This document shows positions 54,890 through 64,000 of a DNA stretch of 64,000 nucleotides, one piece after another. The stretch comes from Ceratobasidium sp. AG-K. Taxonomy: Eukaryota; Basidiomycota; Agaricomycetes; Cantharellales; Ceratobasidiaceae. Every line of letters starts with the position of its first letter. Position 1 is the stretch's first letter. The stretch lies in assembly GCA_037039685.1 (NCBI GenBank), contig JAWNGF010000002.1, positions 1,550,001-1,614,000 on the forward strand. Direction: 5' to 3'. The position numbers and the translations under genes are program-made. Under the pieces are notes generated by a model, which saw only the letters and a list, made by a program, of their open reading frames with translations, searched no databases and was not told the DNA's origin.

Positions 54890-57800
54890 ATGAGATCTGA
54901 GCAATCCGCTCGACCACAGGCCACGCGCCTTGTCAAACCCATCCTCAAACCACCACCCAAACCCAAGACGAGCATGTTTTCCTCTATTTTTTCTGCCGTC
55001 TCCCGCGAGTTTGAGTCGTTTGTCGAGAATGTTCGTGGGGTCGAGAGCGACAAGCAAGAGGTTAGTGGGTTTATAGTGTTTTGAGCTTGGGGCTGATGGT
55101 TTGCCGCTCAGACTGCAAGCTATTACGAGCCAGTTACACGTCCAAAGGAAAATGCGTCATCGTCTGGGCGATCAGCTATCCGACGAACGACAACGCTGCC
55201 GAGACCCAAACCATACGCTCGCCCCTCTCCCAAGCAGGTGTGTATCGTTACCATCATATCGTTTCCTGTCCGCTAACCACTCGCCGTCGCTAGACATCGC
55301 CCCTCTTCCCAAGAAACGTAAAGTCCCGGGAGCGTTTTTCAGTTCGCCCATGTCCGTCGGTATTGCCACTCCCCAAACACCACGATATCCGGCCCAGTTC
55401 GACCAGAGGCTTGAGACGGTAGCCGAGTCGTCAAGGGTTGGAGAGGACGAGGAAGGAGAGGAAGGGCACTCTGAGGGAGAGGAGTCGGGAGGGGAGCACG
55501 AAGGCGAAGGCGAGGAAGGGAGGCACGTTCGGTTCGCACCCAACACCCAAAGCCCCGTTGCTCGACGCCCGGTTCGTTCCGCACTCAAGAGGGATCAACC
55601 AGCCCAATCGACCCGAAAGACAACAACCCCAGTACAAACCGACAAGGGCAAGACAAAGGCGAGTGTCGAACAAATTGCAATATGGGAAAAGGAGACGGAG
55701 GAGCGAGCGTGGGGCCGGGTGGGAGGATCGACGATCGAGTCACTTGAGCAGGAGTTGCTCGGGGCGGAGGCTAGGCTTGAAGCTGAGAGGGCACGGGCTA
55801 GGGATGAGAGCGATGACGAGGGAGAGGACGAAGAAGGGGAAGGAAGAGGACGAACAGGAGAGTTTCGAGGTCGTATTGCATCCTCGTCCGTCACGGGGGA
55901 CACCATGCGTCAAGCCGAACCAACAGCCGCCACCACAAGCGCAGTCCATTCCAGACCCAGACGAGTCCATGCGGCGATACCAACGGCGTATGGCGCCAGT
56001 GGACGAAACACCTGTGCCCAAGAAGCCTGGCGCTCGGGCACGGGTGGCTCTAGGACGGGCTCTTCCCCCAGTACAAACGATCGCCACTCCTCCGGCGCCA
56101 CCTCAAACTCCTGTTGCCCCCTCCCCAGCGCTGGAGACTCACCGACCCTCGTCACCTCCACCTTTATCACACGACTCCCTTCTGATGGATATATCACCCC
56201 AGAGGCCAACTCGAACGTCTTCTCAACCTACACCCCGTTCGCCGACCCGGTCTCCGACGAGGCAACGACCGGCAGCTTCCCAACCAGAAACCGTGCGGTC
56301 TGAACCTGAACCCGAGCCCCGGCAGCCTCCCCCGCCTACACCCCAACCCGGTTGAAACCTCAGCACCACGAACAACCGGAAGCCCAGTTTGAATCAGCTG
56401 CAATTCCTCCTGAACCACAACCCAAACCGGAGACTGGCGCCCAACCCGAGCCCAGACCGGCTTCACGGATACCAGCCCTAGCCCGCTCTCGTGGTCCGAG
56501 GCCCGATGTAGAAGTCACGGTGATTAGTGATGACAGCGAGGATGAGGCACCGGCAACCACCGTGCAGGGCAAGGGCGAGGATGGTAATCAGAGGGTGTTG
56601 GATCAGGATGCGGCCATGGCGTCGCCACGCAAACGCGAGGTTTCGAGAACCCCTCGCAAAGCGAAATCGGTGCGGCCCACTCCAAGTCCAAGACGACCTG
56701 CTGTTTCCACGACTCCCAAGGCGCCCGCTGCAAATACAAGCCCGAGGCGAGCAAGACCGCAAGTCGTGACAGAAGTCGACCCTGCGTCTATCCCACTACC
56801 CCCTAGTCCGGCAGATAAGCGAAAGATTCGAGAGCTGGAGGCCGAGGTCAAGCGATTGCGCGAAGAGGTGAATTGAGTTATGTTTTTAATTTGTTTTTGA
56901 TTAATTTATTTTTTTGTAGCTTGCGAGAAGAGACCAGGTTGAGAGGTCCGTTTCGGTCACCGCACCACCACCGCCACCACCGCCACCACCACCACCACCG
57001 CCGCCTCCGCCACCTACGATGGGGATGGCGAGAAGGATTCCAATCGTTGTACGACGTGCAGAAAACGACCCTCCTGAATTGGAGGACGAATTCGACGAGG
57101 ACGGCGAGGTTCGCCCACGTTCGGATCTGGACAGGGCGTTGTCTGTGATGAGGGCTGGTCTCAAGGTACGGCAATAAAGCCTTTCACTATCTGAGCTGCT
57201 CACAAAGCAATGATTGTCAGTCTACGGCTCAAACGCCTGCCCCACTATCCAAGAACTCTGCTGGAAAGACACCAACCGTGCCCATCGAATCCATGACCGC
57301 ATTCTTGGAAGAGATGAAGACCATCAAGCTCAAGTCCCGCGTTCGCCCTGCTCCTGCTACCAACGTTGACGTGAAGATCGAAGAAGAGGATCACGTAGGA
57401 GACGAGAGTATCAGTAATATCGTGCTCCGGCGTCGAATGCCAGTTAGCCCTCGTGCATTGCGAGCGAACGCAAGTACTAGCTCGTCTACGGGAGGAACGC
57501 TTGGGTTCCCGGTCAAGCTGCGCAAGACGGACTCGGGGGCTGCGTTGTTTGGGAAGCGTCCGCCGATTGCTACTGCGAATACGAGTGTAGGACCAGGTTT
57601 GGACGCACTGGGATTGGGTGCGAAGCGAAAGCGGCCGGAAGCAGAGGCTCCATCCGTGTCTCGTAAGATGCTATTCGGCCCGTTGATTGAGCCAACGCTA
57701 AAGTTATTCGTGTTTAGATGGATCCATTCGGCGCCGTTTGACGGGATCTGGGTCCGTCACGGTCGACACTGTGGTTGAGCGAGAGCTCCCCACGCCCTCG

Positions 57801-59024
57801 CTGTGCTCTGATGTTACGGACCTTGAGGCCGAGGAGCGTGCGTTGCATACCCCGCCTGTTGAGAGCAGGAAACAGGTGAACTCAGCGAAACTGTCAACCA
57901 AGGGCGGGCCTCGATTGATCGAAGACGATACAACTGCTCCGTCGACGACCAAGACTCCTTCTCACCCAGTAGCCAAAAGCGTTGCCTCTCCAACGGACAC
58001 CCAGCTAGCTGCTTCTACGAATACGATTAATCTCCCACGAGGAGAAATTAGCAGGAGCATATTCCCACAGACCCGAAGCGCTGTACCGAGCCCCGTGGAG
58101 AACCCCGCTTCGAACCCACGAGACACGAGCCTACGCGACAGCCAGAGCTTTTCCCTTCCCGTGAACAAGAGCCTCAACTTTGGTGCAGCAAACCCCGGGG
58201 ATCACAGCATCTCGGTTGGGAACAAGACTCTTGCGGTTCCCGGCGAGAGGAGTATCCGGGCAGCGGCGAATAGAATGGGAGCAGCACAACGACGAAAGTT
58301 CGTTCCCGTGTTTGCCGTGCCTCCACCCCCACCGTCCACATCCGTCTCCACCCCTGCTGCTGGTCCGGCCGATACTAGCAATGGCTCGATCTACGCTGGG
58401 TCTTCATCGTCAAATACATCCCACGAAAAGCTGGTGGCAAATGCGTCTCGTGAGAAGCTGACGCTGGATACCAACGTCGTGGCCAGCACACCAGCACGAA
58501 AGAGCGCACTATCCAATATTACACCTTCGTCTCCTCTCCCTCGACCCGAGTTCAGCGCAAAGAAGCCCAAGGCGCCGAGACTCCTGACGCCACAGCGACG
58601 AGAGATTATCGTGATCGACGACTCGGACGAAGAAGCCGCACCCAAGAGTGCACGCACAACTAGGAGCGCTGCATCCAGGAGATACCGAAAAGACGAAGGA
58701 TCCGACTCGGACGATCCACTAGCGTTTACCTCTACGCCTGCTCCTGGCTCCAAGTCGAACACGTCCACCCGACCGACGTGGGAGATGGACGCGTCGCTCG
58801 TGCACGATCTTTCGTTTTCATCAATATTTCCAGGTTGGGACAACGAGGCAGAGAGCGAAGTGTACGTTGGGGTTGGAACCCGAAGCAAAACCGCCGGGTT
58901 TTTGAAAGGAGGGGGCGCAGGTGGACGCGCTGTCTGGGCTGGAGCCGGGACAGTGACTGGTGCCGACGAGTCGCCAAAGAGGAGCTCAGCTAGTTCGAGG
59001 GTGGGGAGCGGTCGCAGGCGATAA
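54890..59024 (+). CDS. Large nuclear-looking disordered protein with two SUMO-interaction-like motifs and a poly-Pro tract
   Basis: A long plus-strand gene: a first exon 54890-55060 (VKPILKPPPKPKTSMFSS), a second from 55112, a third block from about 55293 with the nuclear-localisation sequence PKKRKV, a Pro-rich part, a coiled coil (KIRELEAEVKRLREE), intron 56868-56919, 17 consecutive prolines, introns 57166-57220 and 57663-57717, and a final exon to TAA 59024. Two motifs, VEVTVISDDSEDE and REIIVIDDSDEEA, look like SUMO-interacting motifs. Most of the rest is Ser/Thr/Pro-rich disorder. Frame problems: exon 2 in its best-looking frame does not join exon 3, and between about 55890 and 56345 the good frame is +1 and then returns. 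A family could not be named. A decayed fragment of this gene lies at 61670-61905. Confidence 0.6.
56964..57014 (+). repeat. CCACCG-type trinucleotide repeat coding for poly-Pro
   Basis: Seventeen consecutive Pro codons (CCA/CCG/CCT) inside the large nuclear-looking protein, between SVSVTA and TMGMARR. Such tracts bind SH3, WW or profilin domains, and they vary in length. Confidence 0.8.
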
Positions 59025-59544
59025 AACTTGATGCCCCATTTTGATTTCAGTACAATATACGTCCTTTTTGTGTTTTGATAAGCTGTACATACTGTTTTCA
59101 GAGCTTGGTTGTTTGGGTGTTTGTTACGATCTACATGCTTCGGGACTTTTGTATTACTTCTTTTCACTATATATCTGACGACTTGTGACGGTATACTCTG
59201 TGTTTGGATATCCCAGCGACCGGGCTCTTTACGGTGTTTTCCGTTAGTTTCAACCGCCTCAACCTTATGTCCATACCGCTCCCGTCGACCTACGACGATA
59301 TTACTTGGTCAACTGGGACATCCTACAAGAACTAGTGTGCGTGCCACTTGCAATCGATGCTATTCGCTACGATCTGCTACGTGCGTCACGTAGATCACTT
59401 GCCTTTTTGGGCAGCTGTTTGCACCACTTTGCATGATCGCGAACAGGGGCTCCATATAATTCTGACCGCGATTTGTGCATTTCTACCGCTCACTACTCCC
59501 TCCGTTCATCGCCAGCTCTCCACCTACTAGTATACTCTTCGTAC
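59025..59544. other. Intergenic
   Basis: About 520 nt downstream of the large gene. It contains an imperfect palindrome with CTACGTG (59377-59383) / CACGTAG (59387-59393). No gene recognised. Confidence 0.45.
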
Positions 59545-60233
59545 ATGATGATGCGATGCCTCTCCTTACTTCTCTGTACACTGAGCTGCATAATGTTCAC
59601 TTTGGCCTTGCCCGCACCGACTCCTGTGGTTGCCGTTCAACACAAAAGGACCGAGCCGTACTTTCCCGAGTACCCGCCGTCATGTCCCAAGTGTCAAGCC
59701 GACTTTTACAACATCAATAGCTGCGCTGATGCTTCAGCTGCCTTGGCCAACCCGGAATCCGTGAGTTCTTCGGTCAGCAAGTATACCAGAGGCAGGTTTC
59801 AGACTTGCGTTCAGATTATACTGAACCCGGTAGAGTTCTACGACGTCATCAAGTGTTCTTGTACGGACACCTTTCAGTCTGCATTTCCTCAATGCGTAGA
59901 CTGGTAAGTCTAGTCGATCCAGAACCAAATCTACTTGAACCCACACGATACTTCAGTTTCATACAGACAAACCAAACGGGAGTCATCCAAGTCGACATAA
60001 CTCCGGACTCATCGCATTTGCCTTCGATTGTATCCGGTATGCGCCAGGTTTGTGCACTGGCGAGCACTTTGCTCGGAGGTGTGGCTTCCGCCAATTCGCA
60101 AGTCGCAAGCTCAACATCGAGTGCGCCTATCGTCGCAGCCACGTCTGGCGCGACAAATAATGGGTTGATGAATCTGGATATCTTGACTGGATTGGCGATG
60201 GTTGCTTTGGCGAGTGTACTTGTGGGCATCTAA
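59545..60233 (+). CDS. Small secreted Cys-containing protein, probably GPI-anchored
   Basis: Two exons 59545-59903 and 59957-60233, 211 aa. Three ATG codons in a row open a signal peptide (CLSLLLCTLSCIMFTLALP). The mature part has Cys in CPKCQADFYN, SCADAS, FQTCVQII, KCSCTDTF and FPQCVDCF, then a Ser/Ala/Thr-rich stem with SSTSSAPIVAATSGATNN, and a hydrophobic C-terminus (LTGLAMVALASVLVGI) that fits a GPI attachment signal. The Cys pattern resembles short extracellular fungal proteins, but I cannot assign it to CFEM or hydrophobins: the spacing does not match either. Probably a cell-surface protein of unknown role. Confidence 0.75.
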
Positions 60234-61669
60234 AAGGGATGGACGAGGATGCGGGCTAAGGAATCTACGACTTTTGAACGAGCTTTAAACTTGACACTGA
60301 TTTGGACAGTACGATATCCGCAATGAAATGGCAAATGTATGCTGATACAAACCATCAAACCTAGGCGTTAAATCAATTGAAAGTTAAATGCAGTTCATGT
60401 GAATAGTAAGCCTCGACAATGTGAATGATGCGCCGATAGCAATAGGCAAACAGGGGCATGTCGGCGCCCGGTCCTATAACGGCTATGAGTGAGGTATATG
60501 CGCGGCTAGATGGTATGAATAACCAAAACCAACATATGCAGAGGCACTTGAGCACTTTGGTTGAGTATTGGGGCGATATAAACACTTCAAAGAGAGAGGT
60601 TAGGGGCGAAATGGAACATGGGATACGATCTTAGTTAAAATCCTTGATCGGTGTGACGGAAAGTCTTTAAATATGTTCACATTGATTACAATCATACATT
60701 CAAAGTCATGTTGTACGGTTTGTGCGTGGAGTTGGCGTCAGAACCACGTACGGGAGTGGCAGCAGGGAAACAGGTTTCAATTTCCAATCACATCGTTTCC
60801 GGCGGTTGAGAGGCGAATTGCGCCCATGTGTATTGGATGTATCGTGTGGATAGAACTCACAGAGTCATATTGAAGGTGTCGCGCACTCGGTTTATGACCG
60901 CCTCTCCCATTGCTGTTAGGACGTGTCAGTACATTCGCCCATAAGGGAGAGAAAGCAAATCCAAGTTTAAACCACCCCACCTATTTCTACAGACTTCGGG
61001 GTCCATCAAACCCGACCATACTGGTACCCAACGAGGAGTCTTCTGACGACTGATAATGCGCCCCTGGGGCTCAAGTCGGCGCGGATATTGGCGGACGCGG
61101 ATTGCCTTCAGCCCAGTCGATCTCTGGCAGTTCGAGTGAGGCGTTGTAGCTGTCAGCGTAGTCGAGAAGTCACGAGCATACCTTTCGGAGAGCCCTTGGC
61201 TGTGGTTATATTCAATTACCCTGTATCAGTGAGCGAATGCTGGAATGGGAGATCAAGTGGCGGGGCGGCACCAGATGATGATTATAATCGAGACAATCCT
61301 ATGCTAGCGAACCAGCTTACCTACGCTCATCTTGCAGATTCCTGGTGCTGGGCAAAGGAATGCGTCGAGCCTTTGTGATATCGAAAGACCTCATCATGAG
61401 ACACACGCGAGTCGTAACAAGGCCAGTCGGAAGGGGAGAGCCAACCCATAGCAACTTCAGATTTGCCACGAGAGGATTTGATCGAGGTACGACTGTCGGA
61501 CGAATAGAATATAAGTCATCGCTGATTTCTCGCTAGCGTGGCGCTGAGCTTGTCTATTCTAGTCATGTAAGACTCGAGCGCGCAAGAATGCTGGCGCCGA
61601 TAGGAAGACCAGTCGTCTCAACTTAGGGCGGTCCGGCGCTGCTGTCGAGTGGAGATGAAAGGGGAGCGG
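60234..61669. other. Gene-poor region
   Basis: About 1.4 kb with scattered short frames and no family motif. Confidence 0.4.
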
Positions 61670-61905
61670 GAAAAGGCGAACAAGGCTGACACGTATGGTT
61701 TTCGTGACATCCGGAGCCCCGTTGTGCGTGCCCGTTACGTTCTGCCCGCGAGCTGTTTCATGTAACCTGCTCGACCTCAGAACCCCATGTACCTGCACGA
61801 GCCGATAATGGCAGAACAAGGGCCAGCGTGGAGCAAGTTGCGAGATAGGAGAGGGAAACGGAGGAAAGTGCGTGGGGTCGGACATCTGGGGGTTGGCCCA
61901 TACCG
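61670..61905 (+). pseudogene. Decayed fragment of the large nuclear-looking protein gene
   Basis: Matches 55500-55735 along its length. Shared words: AGCCCCGTTG, then an open stretch reading GRTRASVEQVAR here against GKTKASVEQIAI there, and RETEESAWGR against KETEERAWGR. In the fragment this frame carries an in-frame TAG right after SVEQVAR, and the similarity ends at about 61905. No start, no poly-Pro tract and no SUMO-like motif are present. It is a truncated duplicate some 6 kb from its parent. Confidence 0.65.
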
Positions 61906-62591
61906 AGCTCTGTGGGTATGGATGGGCCCACGCTTCGCGCTTCACGTCCCAAGAATCTGCTTTGTGTTCAACACGGCATGAATAATTCGAAAAATGTGAT
62001 AGGCTGGGCAGATAGTCTCTGTCGTTCCCGTCACGACTGTTCAACCGACGGGAGGAGAGGCGTCGAAGTGGTACCAGATAACCGAAACCGGGCTCGACTC
62101 AGCCAACGGGTAAACAATCAAGACGGAAACCACCGACTCAATGACTATGCAATATCGGCGTTGGATAGGGAAGTGTTTGAAGGCTTCACAGTCGTAGAGT
62201 CTAGAGCGAAGCCCAAGTGGGAGTCAGAAAACGTGGTCGAAGTGATGGTCGATCATATTGCAAATTCCAGTGATGACGTTCGGGCATTGATCGAGGCGCC
62301 TCGACTGAATGTGCGCCCGACCAGTCTCTCGGTTTGAGAAATCGACTGCACACAGCTAGAATCGGAAGATCAAACGGACCGGCGCTGATGAGAGCTGCAC
62401 AGTCCTGTTTGCGCGTAGGTCGTAGCTTAATATCCATTAATAGCATAAAGTATAAGATCCGACTCGGTTTGCAATTATGTAACCTGAATACACAGCCAGC
62501 GGCAGATCGGACAGCCTCGACTTCGACCTGCCCATCAACCAGCACAAGCCAGAATCGTTGAATCTGCTCACGACCCCGCAACTCTGCGCGA
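61906..62591. other. Upstream region of the patatin-NLR gene
   Basis: About 690 nt. A plus frame (61912-62337) overlaps the decayed fragment and shows no domain. No TATA box is obvious before the ATG at 62592. Confidence 0.4.
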
Positions 62592-64000
62592 ATGTCCGGA
62601 AGTAACAAGCCCAACGGGCTCAACATTCTATGTATAGGTGAGCTTCGAGTGCTGCACCAAGCATCAGCGCTCACCATTTGGGCAAAGACGGCGGTGGCGT
62701 ACGAGGCCTATCTTCTCTGATACTTGTATCTGAGATCACAAAGAGGCTGCGAGGAGGTGACGACGCCATGTCGCAACGCCCATGCGATTATTTCGATGTC
62801 ATCGCGGGCACAGGGATTGGCGGGTATGACGGCGCTAAAAGCAATCTAGTGTTCTTCTGACGACATGTTTCTCCCGTTTGACGCACAGGGTAATCGCCTG
62901 TATGCTCGGGCGACTGCAGATGACCACAGAAGATGCGACCAAGGCGTATATAAAGCTAGCGAATACGGCGTTTGGGGAACAAAAGCTGGGCATTGGTGGA
63001 CGAACAGCCTACAAGGGGGCGAAACTGCAAGAAGCACTCAAGACGATGGTACGGGACAAGACGCAGAGCGAAAATGAGCCGATGAGAGCGGAGAGTACAG
63101 AATCAAGCAGGACGTGAGTATATCAGTGGTATGGGGAGACGACTGGTGTTGATGGCATGTAGGATGGTATTTGCGATGTCGGAGCGCAACATGACCGCTA
63201 GTATCCCCACCATGTTTCGATCGTACCCGGTTGTCGCCAACTCGGGTCCAGAGTGTACGATATGGGAGGCATTGTATGCGACTATGGCGCACCCAGACCT
63301 GTTCAAACCGATCCAGATCAGCGATGGGACCGTACGACAGTCGTTTGTGGGCGGAGATGTCGGATGCAGTAACCCGATGAGGCACGTACTTGCCGAAGTC
63401 AAGAGGCTATGCCCGGATCGACACGTTTCTTGTATCCTAAGTGTCGGCGCCGGACACCCACGCATCGTTCAGATTGGGGACTCCAGTCTATCTCAGCGAA
63501 TCCTTGGAACGCGGACTATGAAAGCTATGAAGGACATGGCAACAGACAGCGAGGGAATGGCACAAGAGACAGCAGCACGATTTCGAGGGACGCCTGGGGT
63601 TTACTATCGGCTGAACGTAGACCAAGGAATGCAGGACATGCGAGCGGCTGACGTGGGAAAGCTCAGCGACGTATTGGCGTACACAAAAGCCTACACTGCA
63701 AAGGGAGATATCGATCAACTGATCGATCGAGCGGTACAAACAATCAATAGTAGAGCAAATCTAGTCGCGACAACACATATCGGTAAGTGTTAGGACCAAC
63801 ATACCATCGTAATCTCACTCATTCCGCTCTAAATTCGGACACTGCGTAGATGGTCAGGTGAATGTCACTTCAGCACCGTGCGTTCCTAGCATCAAGCGAT
63901 GTCCCCCACCTACTACCGTGTATACCGGACGTGAGGAAGAGATCCAACGGATCGGTCGTTGTATATCTGGAGGGAGCGACGAGCGCCGTGTGTGTGTGGT
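62592..64000 (+). CDS. Patatin-like / NB-ARC (NLR-type) protein, 5' part only
   Basis: Exons 62592-62637, 62688-62823, 62889-63113, 63163-63782 and from 63850, running off the window end. The N-terminal patatin domain is clear: ILCIDGGGVRGLSSL (oxyanion hole), CDYFDVIAGTGIGG (lipase-motif position), VIACMLGRLQM, FRSYPVVANS, IWEALYATMAHPDLF, FVGGDVGCSNPM and LSVGAGHPRI. The nucleophile Ser expected in GTSTGG is Gly here, and the catalytic Asp of D-G-G/A appears replaced, so lipase activity may be lost. After a linker, KRCPPPTTVYTGREEEIQ and ERRVCVV match the lead-in to an NB-ARC P-loop, which lies just beyond the end. Fungal patatin-NLRs are candidate immune and incompatibility receptors. The truncation is only the window edge. 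Confidence 0.85.

Noticed and set aside
1..64000. CRISPR arrays, rRNA or tRNA genes, intact transposons
   Set aside because: No regularly spaced repeats, no cloverleaf sequence and no transposase or reverse transcriptase frame was seen by eye; a tRNA with an intron could still be missed.

Overview
The window is nuclear DNA of a filamentous fungus, almost certainly a basidiomycete of the Agaricomycetes; a Rhizoctonia/Ceratobasidium-type species is the best guess. The reasons are very short (about 45-69 nt) and frequent introns, and families typical of that group: a DUF6535 membrane protein, Lys/Asp-rich DM9 (DUF3421) proteins, an AgaK-like pseudokinase, an F-box/leucine-rich protein, a FIST-domain protein and a patatin protein running into an NLR-type nucleotide-binding domain. 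The species is inferred, not read directly. All gene models were joined by hand from open frames, GT-AG or GC-AG splice sites and family motifs.

Layout: 1-11 kb is gene-poor. It holds an orphan protein and its decayed copy, glutathione peroxidase, a small two-helix membrane protein, and a pair of orphan paralogues of which the second carries a +1 frame break. 11-20 kb is dense: FIST protein (-), DSC complex RING ubiquitin ligase subunit Tul1/Dsc1 (+), a coiled-coil protein (-) and a pseudokinase (-). 20-27 kb has the DUF6535 gene, with a 5-nt microexon, between two related direct repeats, then about 3 kb without genes. 27-33 kb has a secreted rhamnogalacturonan acetylesterase, B-type cyclin and a small Ser-rich protein. 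32.8-38 kb, all on the minus strand, has a Kar5/Tht1 nuclear-fusion protein and two tandem DM9 proteins. 38.9-49.3 kb has a vacuolar Ca2+/H+ exchanger (+), an F-box protein (-), and peroxisomal multifunctional enzyme 2 (-) head-to-head with an enoyl-CoA hydratase/isomerase (+). 50-60 kb has a pepsin-like protease, a GH128 glucanase, a large nuclear-looking protein with SUMO-interaction-like motifs, and a GPI-anchored protein. The window ends inside the patatin-NLR gene, after about 2.3 kb that contains a decayed fragment of the large nuclear protein gene.

Functional links: the 48-kb divergent pair joins two fatty-acid beta-oxidation enzymes over a 258-nt shared promoter with a nested inverted repeat carrying two CACGTG boxes. 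The acetylesterase, protease and GH128 enzyme fit a wall- or plant-polymer-degrading lifestyle. The accessory part (DUF6535, DM9 pair, pseudokinase, patatin-NLR, orphan paralogues) shows duplication and decay. Several otherwise good genes carry single-nucleotide frame breaks, so either allele decay or base-calling errors must be considered.
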